Of a stretch of 26,240 nucleotides of DNA, positions 7,310 through 14,086 are shown piece by piece. Location: the IMG/VR virus record IMGVR_UViG_3300035661_000293, positions 1 to 26,240 of that record; one strand, written 5' to 3'. The translations under genes and the position numbers were made by a program. The stretch is from a virus. Every line of letters starts with the position of its first letter. The stretch's first letter is position 1. The notes under the pieces were generated by a model that was given only the letters and a program-made list of their open reading frames with translations, did no database searches and was not told the DNA's origin.

Positions 7310-8020
7310 TTAATCTTCCTCATCATTCTCATCGAAGATATCTTTAAAGAATTCTTCAAGAGTTATCTTCTCATCTTTACGCATCTTATTACAAGCAAGA
7401 CAATCACACTCAGTATAAGACTGAGGAGATATATCTAGCCACAATAGTAATCTATTCTTTATCTTTTCCTTGAATGAATCAAGAGTATCGTCGTTCTTAA
7501 TTACATAGTGGAAAAGATCTTGATAGTCCTTAGCTCCTAATTCGTATTGGTTCGCCATGTCTTCTGACTCATGTGACCTCCACTCTGCACGGTTCTCTGC
7601 AAGATCCCGTGTTCCCTTAGAGATAAAGACTGTCTTAGCCCCAAGCTGCTTTCCAAGGTTAAGTTCATTAAGATAACGACAATCATCAACGATAACAATC
7701 GTCTCTTTCCAAAGCTTATCAAGACACTGGGATGCCTTGTTATCCTTCTCATATAGTTCAAGCCACTGCTCCTTGAATTTCTTGATCCAATAATCAGGAT
7801 CTTCTTTTCTTTTACCTTCACCAATTGATTGACAGAATGCCCGATACTCAATTGGGTTAGCTTCTTTTGTTAGGTTAGCTGCTGTTGCAGCGTCCTTAAT
7901 ACTTTTTGCAAAGGATAACAACACTGGTTTGAAATCGTTCTTCTTGGCATACTTTGCCACGATGTCTGCTGCTGTTGTCTTTCCAACCCTTGCTTGTCCC
8001 GCAAAGAAAATGGTTATCAT
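7310..8020 (-). CDS. Deoxynucleoside monophosphate kinase (dNMP kinase)-like protein
   Basis: The 236-aa protein has an N-terminal P-loop, FAGQARVGKTTAADI (about residues 5-19). It also has VIVDDCRYLNELN (about 108-120) and an RSHESED stretch (about 147-153), which match the phage dNMP kinase pattern of a Walker B-like D-D/V-R-F/Y-x-N-E element and an H-x-S-E element. The role would be phosphorylation of dNMPs, including those released from degraded host DNA, to dNDPs. The C-terminal 40 residues carry Cys residues (CDCLACNKM) that could bind zinc and lie outside the core fold. It begins with an ATGA overlap to the previous gene and is flanked by replication genes, which fits nucleotide supply. 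Confidence 0.8.
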   Translation of the reverse strand: MITIFFAGQARVGKTTAADIVAKYAKKNDFKPVLLSFAKSIKDAATAANLTKEANPIEYRAFCQSIGEGKRKEDPDYWIKKFKEQWLELYEKDNKASQCLDKLWKETIVIVDDCRYLNELNLGKQLGAKTVFISKGTRDLAENRAEWRSHESEDMANQYELGAKDYQDLFHYVIKNDDTLDSFKEKIKNRLLLWLDISPQSYTECDCLACNKMRKDEKITLEEFFKDIFDENDEED

Positions 8021-8538
8021 TTATATTTCCTGTAGATACTGGCGGGATGCCAGTACTCTTGTAGTTTAAATAGATTACACACGAATGAAGAACATGCTCT
8101 TGGTCTTACTAGACCAAGGAATCTTCCAATGAATTGATGAAACAACATATCCCACGGGTGTGCATCAGTATATGTTTCAGCTCTTCTCATAACATCTTCT
8201 AGATCAAAGACAAATTCCCCCACATATTTTCTGTGTACTAGAACAGCACCCATTCTTTCTAGAACCCCTTCCTTATGAACTCTTGCCGTTGTTTTATAAA
8301 AGCCATCTACTATTTTTCCTTCACAGATAGTGATTGATATCTCACCAACCCCAGGAATTAAGATGATAGGACCAACGTGTGTAATGTTACTGAGTCCACA
8401 TATCTTTGCTAATGTTCCAAAGAATTTTCCTTGTAGTTTAGAAAAATCATAGAAGCCGATATAGCATTTATACTTAGTGAGTCTCCGACCAGTTTCTCCC
8501 AACCTTATATTCCGCATTGATTGGCAGTTTGATTCCAA
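8017..8538 (-). CDS. Possible permuted papain-fold (NlpC/P60- or YiiX-like) cysteine hydrolase
   Basis: This protein of about 166-173 aa has an early His in a SNITHVGPIILI context and a late Cys in RPRACSSFVCNLF. This order, sHvG first and CSxxV later, is that of the circularly permuted NlpC/P60 (YiiX/YaeF) papain-like fold, whose members are peptidases, amidases or acyltransferases. The hit is by motif order only. There is no signal peptide. The start is uncertain: a TTG at 8538 has GGGAA upstream, an ATG at 8517 lacks a clear site, and both lie inside the end of the DNA polymerase gene. A lysis or wall-cutting role would be reasonable since no other lysozyme or amidase is visible here, but that is inference. 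Confidence 0.6.
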   Translation of the reverse strand: MESNCQSMRNIRLGETGRRLTKYKCYIGFYDFSKLQGKFFGTLAKICGLSNITHVGPIILIPGVGEISITICEGKIVDGFYKTTARVHKEGVLERMGAVLVHRKYVGEFVFDLEDVMRRAETYTDAHPWDMLFHQFIGRFLGLVRPRACSSFVCNLFKLQEYWHPASIYRKYK

Positions 8539-10186
8539 GTCTTGTTCCCGCTTCTATTGCCGAATCAGTTATGATCTTACCTGCTGCATCGGCAATGTCT
8601 GCGGGACAGGAGAACTGTAGTTCATCATGAACATATGCTAGTTGCTTTACCTTAGAACCGAACTGCTTATTCAGGTTTCTATTGGCAATGATCATCCAGT
8701 ACTTGCTGATAACTGCACCACTACCTTGTAGTAAGGTATTCAATGCTGCGTGTTTACTGCGTACTGGTACTCTTCTACCATCTACTAACTCAATAGAGTT
8801 ATTCTTGGCTACTTGAAACTCAACCCACTGCTTTACCTTAGCCAATGCTGGCAACTCCTTAAGGAATTTCTCCTTAAGATTAGAACCTTGTTTAGCAGAA
8901 CCATTAACAATCTTACCTATCTTAGCATCGCCAGCCCCATATAAGAAGCCATAGATGAAAGTCTTAGCGTTGTTTCTGTTAGGTAATCCAGCTTTCTCTT
9001 GGTTGTGGGTGTGGATATCTCCATTAAGAATCACATCACCATACGCACCGCCATCATACGGAGCCATGTAGTGAGCTAGCATTCTTAGTTCAAGACCACT
9101 TAGATCGGAACCCAGTAGTACATCACCCTTGTGTGGTAGCCACAGTGATCGTGCTCTAGGATCTACTGATACCTGTGCTAGGTTTGGTTGGCTGTGAGTA
9201 CACCGTCCCGTAGCAGCACCCTGTACATTGACGAAGCCATGTACCATGCTGTCTCTACTGTTGGATGCACGTGTAAACCAATCCTCTACCTGACCCATAA
9301 GCTTAATGACATCAAAGTATTCTACTAGCTTCTTTGCCTCTGGATAATCTAACTCACTGAGTACTGATGCATCTACGTTAGGGTTTCCATTATCTGTTAG
9401 TGGTGCTTCCCATTTATACTTGTCAAACAATCTCTCAGCAATCTGCTTACGACTACCAGGATTAAAGGACTCAACCCTATCCTTTAGACGTTTACCTGTC
9501 TTCTCAGACATACGAATATGAATCTTGTCAGGGAAGATCTGTCGCATCTGGTCTTCTACTTCGGTCTTAAAGCATAGCAACTCAAACATTAATTTCTCAG
9601 CAGCGTTAACATCAAAGTTAAATCCATTCCTCTGTTGTAGATTCACAACATCAGAAGCCATGTGCTCAAGTTGAATCACCTTAAGATACTCAGGATTCTT
9701 TAAGACCCACTCTTGTTGCTTGATATAGATGTCATGAGCAACGTGAACGTCTTGAATACAATATGTAACCATCTCTTCTGTAAGTTCAGCCCAAGTACCC
9801 TCGTAATCCATCTTCTCGTTTCCTAGAAATTTTCCCCAATCCTTGAGGGAATTACCACCGAGCGGGTGGTTCTGTCTATCTGGATACATTAACTTACTAA
9901 CGATAAGAGAATCATATATCCTAGCTGATCCACTGTAGCCAAGCATTCTACGAAGACACTCTAGATCGTAACCATAAATGTTATGTCCAATAAGCCACTC
10001 TGCTTTAGCTAGGTACTTGAGTAGTGGAATACCAAGATCTTCCTTCTGCCATACATTAACATGACCAGACTCGATGTCCTTGGTAACAACACAATGTACG
10101 GTGGTGCATTCCTTTACAGGCTTACCCTTACCATCTAGTAGAAGTTCCATGAGAGAATCGGATTCGATATCAATTACTAATTTCAA
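8474..10186 (-). CDS. DNA polymerase, family A, T7 gp5-like with 3'-5' exonuclease domain
   Basis: This is the 570-aa replicative polymerase. Residues 1-190 are the proofreading 3'-5' exonuclease (VIDIESDS metal-binding motif near the start, GHNIYGYDLECL around residue 67). Polymerase motif A is DLSGLELRMLAHY near residue 360, motif B is RNNAKTFIYGFLYG near 402, and motif C is YVHDELQFS near 515. The residue corresponding to E. coli Pol I Phe762 is Tyr (KTFIY), as in T7. The chain is shorter than T7 gp5 (704 aa). The start codon is TTG and overlaps the 58-aa gene's TGA (TTGA), so initiation probably depends on coupling. The primase-helicase lies just upstream, as expected for a replisome pair. 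Confidence 0.95.
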   Translation of the reverse strand: MKLVIDIESDSLMELLLDGKGKPVKECTTVHCVVTKDIESGHVNVWQKEDLGIPLLKYLAKAEWLIGHNIYGYDLECLRRMLGYSGSARIYDSLIVSKLMYPDRQNHPLGGNSLKDWGKFLGNEKMDYEGTWAELTEEMVTYCIQDVHVAHDIYIKQQEWVLKNPEYLKVIQLEHMASDVVNLQQRNGFNFDVNAAEKLMFELLCFKTEVEDQMRQIFPDKIHIRMSEKTGKRLKDRVESFNPGSRKQIAERLFDKYKWEAPLTDNGNPNVDASVLSELDYPEAKKLVEYFDVIKLMGQVEDWFTRASNSRDSMVHGFVNVQGAATGRCTHSQPNLAQVSVDPRARSLWLPHKGDVLLGSDLSGLELRMLAHYMAPYDGGAYGDVILNGDIHTHNQEKAGLPNRNNAKTFIYGFLYGAGDAKIGKIVNGSAKQGSNLKEKFLKELPALAKVKQWVEFQVAKNNSIELVDGRRVPVRSKHAALNTLLQGSGAVISKYWMIIANRNLNKQFGSKVKQLAYVHDELQFSCPADIADAAGKIITDSAIEAGTRLGIKLPINAEYKVGRNWSETH

Positions 10187-10359
10187 AATCTCTTATCTCT
10201 TTCTGCCAACATATCGTCGGCTATCTTTGCAATTTCTTCTGGTGTTCTTGGGGTTGACTTGTCTCTGGTAGTTCCAGGATGTAATGACATTGACAGTGCA
10301 GCACCAACATACATATCCCATGCTGCTGCTCTCATTAGATAGAACTGTGCTTCATCCAT
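10183..10359 (-). CDS. Small hypothetical protein (58 aa) between helicase and polymerase
   Basis: This 58-codon frame begins MDEAQFYLMRAAAWDMYVGA and ends DDMLAERDKRF. Its ATG overlaps the helicase TAA (TAATG), and its TGA overlaps the polymerase TTG start. Coupled junctions at both ends make translation very likely. The protein is soluble, probably helical at both ends with a Pro/Thr-rich middle. I do not recognise it. Confidence 0.75.
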   Translation of the reverse strand: MDEAQFYLMRAAAWDMYVGAALSMSLHPGTTRDKSTPRTPEEIAKIADDMLAERDKRF

Positions 10360-12089
10360 TACTGTTGATCCTGTGGGTTAAACACAGGGAAGCCATCATC
10401 ATTAAAGGCTACCTCAATTTCCTGTAGTCTACCTGTACCACGATCATAGTACAGAGCAGTAGCCACACCTGATCGTCCAGTCAGTCTGTTCTTTAGAACA
10501 CGAACGATTGTTGTGTTTGCTATTCTCTCATCCTGATTCTGTCGGTCACGCTCAAGAGCAATGACAGTGTTAGGTACAGAAGATAATGCACCAGATCCTC
10601 GTAGATCCTGTAGCGTAATACGATCACCCTCTTCGTATGCCTTATCTGTTTTCTTAAGTTGCGATACGATATCAATATGTACACCAGTTCTTACTGCAAG
10701 AGAACGAAGTTCCTTCATCAAGGTGTCAATGATAAGACGTTCACTGCTGCCACCCTCGACATCCTTATAATTTAAACCCATTAAACCCGCCGCTGCTGCT
10801 GTGATATGATCAAGGATAATCACATCAACCTTAAGACTGACAGCCATGTACTCCATACGGGCAAGAAGATTCTGCATTGCGTTGTTGCCTAGATGATCAT
10901 AGATGTACAGGCTTGTAGCACACAGCTTCTTCCTAGCCTCAGCATACTCCTCGTTACTAAACTCGTTGACAAATCCAATATCAATTGGACTCTTGCCCAT
11001 CTTAACACGAAGTTCATTCATCATCTGAGCTGCACGAATAGCACGTACTGGCTTGTTAATCAACAGACTAATCATGTCATCCATTGTTTCTTGTGGAGAT
11101 TCCTCCAACATGATTGCACCAACGGAACGACCCTCTTCAAGATGGTGATGCATCAACTCTCTCAGTATAGTAGACTTACCAGACCCAGTTCCAGAAGCCC
11201 ATAAAGAAATCTCTCTTGATCGTTGACCAATAAGAAACTCACTTAGCTTATCAAACGGGAATGGATATACCCTACTTGCTGAGATATCTAATGAGTCTGC
11301 AATCTGAGAGATGTGCAGGATTTCGTCGGGAGAATAGATCTGTGCTTCCCAGATGGCAGACACGACAGCCTTGCCGTTGTTATTCACGAGGCATTCATTA
11401 GCATCCTTGAGTGGAAGCTTTGTGATCTTGCACTTACCAGGGGTAAGAATCTCGCTGACTGCCTTAGCTGCATCTTGTCCTGCATCATCCATATCAAAGC
11501 ATAACACAACTTCTTGATACGATGAAACGAATTCAAGGTTGTCTTTGATAGACTTGACTGCTGACTGCGCCCCATTAGGAAGAGATACAACAGGCCATGT
11601 GCCACCAAGAAGCTGGCACACAGTCATGCAGTCGATCTCTCCCTCCGTAATCACGAGTCGCTTACCGCCTGTCTTCCATAGGTTCTGACCGAACAACTGA
11701 ACGGACTTGGGTGAACCCTTCCATACAAATTGCTTGTCAGGTCCACGCACATGCTGTGCTACTAATTCGTCTGACTGATCGTGGTAGTTAGCAATCTCTA
11801 CCTCCTTACCATTAACACATGCAACCTGATAGTTGTATTGTCTGCATGTCTTCTCCTCAATACGCCGATGTGTTAGATCGGAGAACGAACCCTTGAGAGA
11901 GTTCGTCATCTTCGTCGGCTGAATCTCCACCATAATACCATTACCTCCTCTGTGATAGCCACAAGAAAAACAGTGAACATGACTATCGGTGTACACAGCA
12001 AGATTATCACCGCTTCGATCATTGCCCATAGACGCACACTTAGGGCATCTTTCTCTTTTAATAACTGCTGATTCATTCAGTTGTTCCAT
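10359..12089 (-). CDS. DNA primase-helicase, T7 gp4-like
   Basis: The 576-aa fused enzyme primes lagging-strand synthesis and unwinds DNA. Domains in order: an N-terminal zinc ribbon (RCPKCASMG...VHCFSCGYH, four Cys, residues about 14-43); a TOPRIM primase core with ITEGEID near residue 145 and CFDMDDAGQD near 197; then a RecA-like hexameric helicase with Walker A GTGSGKST near 299, a GAIMLEES segment near 325 and Walker B ILDHI near 421. The presence of the zinc domain makes it equivalent to T7 gp4A. A strong Shine-Dalgarno module precedes the ATG inside the end of the 61-aa gene. Confidence 0.95.
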   Translation of the reverse strand: MEQLNESAVIKRERCPKCASMGNDRSGDNLAVYTDSHVHCFSCGYHRGGNGIMVEIQPTKMTNSLKGSFSDLTHRRIEEKTCRQYNYQVACVNGKEVEIANYHDQSDELVAQHVRGPDKQFVWKGSPKSVQLFGQNLWKTGGKRLVITEGEIDCMTVCQLLGGTWPVVSLPNGAQSAVKSIKDNLEFVSSYQEVVLCFDMDDAGQDAAKAVSEILTPGKCKITKLPLKDANECLVNNNGKAVVSAIWEAQIYSPDEILHISQIADSLDISASRVYPFPFDKLSEFLIGQRSREISLWASGTGSGKSTILRELMHHHLEEGRSVGAIMLEESPQETMDDMISLLINKPVRAIRAAQMMNELRVKMGKSPIDIGFVNEFSNEEYAEARKKLCATSLYIYDHLGNNAMQNLLARMEYMAVSLKVDVIILDHITAAAAGLMGLNYKDVEGGSSERLIIDTLMKELRSLAVRTGVHIDIVSQLKKTDKAYEEGDRITLQDLRGSGALSSVPNTVIALERDRQNQDERIANTTIVRVLKNRLTGRSGVATALYYDRGTGRLQEIEVAFNDDGFPVFNPQDQQ

Positions 12090-12258
12090 TGTTATTCTCC
12101 TTAAGGAAGCATTGTATTTCGCTTGTTAAAATCTTATCAAGGAAATCACCAAGACCATCAAGAAGTTCTTGCTCATATTCGGTAGAAGTATCAGCAAGAA
12201 TATCAACAAGTTCTATTTGCTGACGCAACTTATCTCTATCAATAGTAGCCCGTCTCAT
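12073..12258 (-). CDS. Small hypothetical protein (61 aa)
   Basis: This 61-aa acidic helical protein begins MRRATIDRDKLRQQIELVDI. Its start overlaps the deaminase stop (ATGA) and its last 17 nt overlap the helicase gene, so its C-terminus (KENNNGTTE) is simply the helicase ribosome-binding module read as protein. I recognise no family. Coupling and the lack of any gap support it. Confidence 0.68.
   Translation of the reverse strand: MRRATIDRDKLRQQIELVDILADTSTEYEQELLDGLGDFLDKILTSEIQCFLKENNNGTTE
12086..12105 (-). promoter_or_regulatory. Repeated ribosome-binding module, copy B
   Basis: This is the identical 20-nt copy of the module at 6674-6693, placed at the start codon of the primase-helicase gene. 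Upstream, the added bases make CCTTAAGG, a small palindrome containing the Shine-Dalgarno core. Confidence 0.7.
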
Positions 12259-12611
12259 ATCTTTACCAGAATTCCTTCTTCATTTGTGTACCAAACCTCA
12301 TTAAAGATTTCACCAACCCACCCAATGCAATACTTGCAAGGACGGGACATACCAAACTTACCAGTGATGGATATCCTTGTGTTAACAAGCACAAGAGAAT
12401 CTCTTATGTCTGACTTATGAAGCTGTCGAAACGCATCAAGTTCGGAATGAATAGTAGGATACTTGTAGCCATATTTTACGGCAAGAGGATGTGTCTTGTC
12501 TCGTTGTTCCTTACCGATTGCAATTACTTTATTCTTACGAATAACAAAAGAGAAATGAGTTCTCTCTTTGAACATCTTGTTTCTTGCAGCCTCAAGGATG
12601 TACTCATACAT
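12255..12611 (-). CDS. Cytidine/deoxycytidylate deaminase-like zinc enzyme
   Basis: The 118-aa protein carries the zinc signature of the cytidine deaminase superfamily: TIHSELDA with zinc His55 and catalytic Glu57 (H-x-E), and RPCKYC with zinc Cys92 and Cys95 (PCxxC). With ThyX just upstream and dUTPase in the same genome, conversion of dCMP to dUMP (the thymidylate precursor) is the most reasonable role. A nucleic-acid or free-nucleoside substrate cannot be excluded from sequence. It is somewhat shorter than typical dCMP deaminases. The start overlaps the ThyX stop by 8 nt. Confidence 0.8.
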   Translation of the reverse strand: MYEYILEAARNKMFKERTHFSFVIRKNKVIAIGKEQRDKTHPLAVKYGYKYPTIHSELDAFRQLHKSDIRDSLVLVNTRISITGKFGMSRPCKYCIGWVGEIFNEVWYTNEEGILVKI

Positions 12612-13266
12612 CCGTAAGTGCCTTCCAACTTAGTGGAAAGTATTTCTTAATGTGATCTCCAATACTGTAGGCATAGAACTGAACCTCTCGTTGAGCATGG
12701 CTATCGGATCTAAGTCCATACATTCTAGCCCAAGCATAGATACTACCAGTCCAGATCCATTCAGTCATCATTGACTGAGGAAGAATAGAACGTGCTTGTT
12801 CAGCACACGCACCTGCTTGAATAAGATCGTGATAATGTTGTGATGCTTTTTGAAGCACATACATAGTATCAGTCTTAAACAATTCGTTTGCGTGTATAGA
12901 CTCAGCTCTTGATCCCTGCTTTACATTCTCTGCTGCCTGTCTATAGTGATCGGGAAACCAAAACTCTGGTTCCTCACTGACATATCGACGAGACACCTCA
13001 TTCCAAGAGAACCCAATCTGATGCTTCATTAATTGTCGAGCAATAAAGATTGGTCCCTTGACTCTGAACTTCATATGACAGTGAGAGAATGGACTCCAAT
13101 GATTGTGCTTTGCAAGATAGTTTAACAGCTTCTCATTCTGATGTACTGTAAACAGATCTGATGTCTTGTTCATAGATACTCTGGCGGCATCACACACAGA
13201 ATCATCACAACCCATGTGATCAACATACTGAACTAGCTCAGGTTCCGTTCCGTTCCACAACTTCAT
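12604..13266 (-). CDS. thyX: FAD-dependent thymidylate synthase ThyX
   Basis: The 220-aa flavoenzyme methylates dUMP to dTMP using methylenetetrahydrofolate and FAD. The ThyX signature is visible as KHQIGFSWNEVSRRYV (residues 81-96), with KHQ where the canonical form has RHR, followed by a typical C-terminal half (ARSILPQSMMTEWIWTGS, then QREVQFYAYSIGDHI). I chose the ATG at 13266, which has AAGGAA about 10 nt upstream; the longer 243-codon frame adds residues from the overlapping holin-like gene. With the deaminase, dUTPase and dNMP kinase it forms a dTTP supply line. Confidence 0.93.
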   Translation of the reverse strand: MKLWNGTEPELVQYVDHMGCDDSVCDAARVSMNKTSDLFTVHQNEKLLNYLAKHNHWSPFSHCHMKFRVKGPIFIARQLMKHQIGFSWNEVSRRYVSEEPEFWFPDHYRQAAENVKQGSRAESIHANELFKTDTMYVLQKASQHYHDLIQAGACAEQARSILPQSMMTEWIWTGSIYAWARMYGLRSDSHAQREVQFYAYSIGDHIKKYFPLSWKALTDV

Positions 13267-13438
13267 TGATCTTTTGTTCCTTAAGTTTAATAAATGTACG
13301 TGAAATAATATACAATGCACACAACACAGCAGCACATACCGTCAGTAGTTCTTGATTAGCAGCCTCTTTGTTTGTTAAAGAAGCAGCAATAGGTGCAAGA
13401 CTTACCCAGAATTCTGTCGTTTGATAACCTGGTTTCAT
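13238..13438 (-). CDS. Small membrane protein, holin-like (66 aa)
   Basis: I chose the ATG at 13438 because AAGGAGGT lies ideally upstream. The protein begins MKPGYQTTEFWVSLAPIAAS and has one clear membrane segment at about residues 32-48 (LTVCAAVLCALYIISR) followed by a charged tail. Short phage proteins with a GYxTTEFW start and one or two membrane helices are often annotated as holins or small membrane proteins. This is a resemblance, not proof. It overlaps ThyX by 29 nt and lies directly downstream of the tRNA cluster. Confidence 0.65.
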   Translation of the reverse strand: MKPGYQTTEFWVSLAPIAASLTNKEAANQELLTVCAAVLCALYIISRTFIKLKEQKINEVVERNGT

Positions 13439-13459
13439 AGTTACCTCCTTTCTTTTAAA

Positions 13460-13533
13460 CATTCCCGAGTGGACTTGAACCACTAACCTACAGCTTAGAA
13501 GGCTGTTGCTCTATCCAATTGAGCTACGGAAAT
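13460..13533 (-). tRNA. tRNA-Arg (anticodon UCU)
   Basis: This is a full cloverleaf on the minus strand. The 7-bp acceptor is ATTTCCG/CGGGAAT with one G-U pair. The D arm is GCTC/GAGC with AATTGGATA, the anticodon stem is ACAGC/GCTGT with loop CTTCTAA (anticodon TCT, reads AGA), and the T arm is AGTGG/CCACT with TTCAAGT. The 3' CCA is not encoded. Discriminator base is G. Confidence 0.93.
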
Positions 13534-13538
13534 ATGAA

Positions 13539-13611
13539 TGATTCCGATGGGACTTGAACCCATAACTAATGGATTAAAAGTCCACTACTCTACCAATTGA
13601 GTTACAGAATC
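13539..13611 (-). tRNA. tRNA-Lys (anticodon UUU)
   Basis: This is a full cloverleaf. The acceptor is GATTCTG/CGGAATC, the D stem ACTC/GAGT, the anticodon loop CTTTTAA (anticodon TTT, reads AAA), and the T arm ATGGG/CCCAT with loop TTCAAGT. Discriminator base is A. CCA is not encoded. It lies 5 nt from tRNA-Arg. Confidence 0.93.
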
Positions 13612-13615
13612 GTGA

Positions 13616-13688
13616 TGCCACACATGGGACTCGAACCCATACTATACAGATTTTAAGTCTGCTGACTCTGCCATTGGTCTACTGTGGC
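13616..13688 (-). tRNA. tRNA with anticodon UAA (Leu), short variable loop
   Basis: The acceptor is GCCACAG/GTGTGGC (six pairs plus a G-G at the seventh position). The anticodon stem GCAGA/TCTGT closes loop CTTAAAA, giving anticodon TAA for UUA, with T arm ATGGG/CCCAT and TTCGAGT. The variable loop is only 5 nt (ATAGT), whereas bacterial tRNA-Leu normally has a long variable arm. The D stem is three pairs. The discriminator A is as in tRNA-Leu. The gene is convincing; the charged amino acid is less certain. Confidence 0.85.
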
Positions 13689-13693
13689 TATAA

Positions 13694-13783
13694 TAGGCGG
13701 CATGGGAATCGAACCCATCTCGCGCGGCAATCTACCACTAAGTCTTATTATAAGTAAGATTGCATCCCAGATGCTAGCCGCCC
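13694..13783 (-). tRNA. tRNA-like gene, probable anticodon UAU (Ile, AUA), long variable region
   Basis: Acceptor GGGCGGC/GCCGCCT (last pair G-U) and T arm ATGGG/CCCAT with TTCGATT are clear. A perfect 5-bp stem TCTTA/TAAGA closes loop CTTATAA with normal C32, U33, A37 and A38, giving TAT. The D arm GCAT/ATGC has only 5 loop bases (CTGGG), and 24 nt lie between the anticodon and T arms, which can fold weakly (GGTA/TGCC). Long variable arms are normal for Leu, Ser and Tyr but not Ile. It may be functional, diverged or rearranged. Confidence 0.55.
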
Positions 13784-13788
13784 ATAAT

Positions 13789-13815
13789 GCGCGTTCTTCT
13801 ACAGATTGTACGCGC
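13789..13815 (-). other. Hairpin upstream of tRNA cluster
   Basis: The inverted repeat GCGCGT/ACGCGC (6 bp, 15-nt loop) sits 5 nt before the 5' end of the first tRNA-like gene. A role in processing of the tRNA precursor is possible; no T-run follows it on either strand. Confidence 0.45.
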
Positions 13816-13822
13816 CCCTCTG

Positions 13823-13845
13823 CCACCCCCTGAAAGACGGAGTGG
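13823..13845 (-). other. Hairpin after the 76-aa gene
   Basis: In the minus-strand RNA, CCACTCC pairs with GGGGTGG (7 bp with one U-G) around a 9-nt loop, 11 nt after the stop codon of the 76-aa gene. The U-G pair would be a C-A mismatch in plus-strand RNA, so the structure belongs to the gene strand. No U-run follows, so a processing site is as likely as a terminator. Confidence 0.4.
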
Positions 13846-13855
13846 ATTTATTTTT

Positions 13856-14086
13856 TTAGAACCCTGAGAACTTTTCCATCAACTTGATAACGGTACGGGT
13901 ATCAAAGATACCAGACACAGACTCACCATCACCATCGGTAATAGTAATGTAGATGCTCATCTGATCATCATCCTCATCATTATACATAACCTCAAGCAGT
14001 GGACACTCACCATCATCCTCAGGTGCTACTCCATAAACCGTACCACTAAGTTCAATCTTATCACAATCTTGCTTATAGCTGCTCAT
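13856..14086 (-). CDS. Small acidic hypothetical protein (76 aa)
   Basis: I chose the ATG at 14086, which overlaps the RusA stop (ATGA) and has AAAGGAAA upstream. The 76-aa protein begins MSSYKQDCDKIELSGTVYGV, is rich in Asp and Glu (DEDDDQM, DGDGES) and appears beta-rich in the middle. I recognise no family. It is the last protein gene before the tRNA cluster. The longer 92-codon frame only adds translation of the resolvase end. Confidence 0.7.
   Translation of the reverse strand: MSSYKQDCDKIELSGTVYGVAPEDDGECPLLEVMYNDEDDDQMSIYITITDGDGESVSGIFDTRTVIKLMEKFSGF

Noticed and set aside
13616-13688. Possible ochre suppressor tRNA
   Set aside because: The loop CTTAAAA places the anticodon as TAA (reads UUA), whereas a UAA suppressor would need TTA at positions 34-36.
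13823-13857. Plus-strand intrinsic terminator (hairpin followed by a T-run)
   Set aside because: On the plus strand the stem has a C-A mismatch, no plus-strand gene precedes it, and the T-run is partly the stop codon region of the minus-strand gene.
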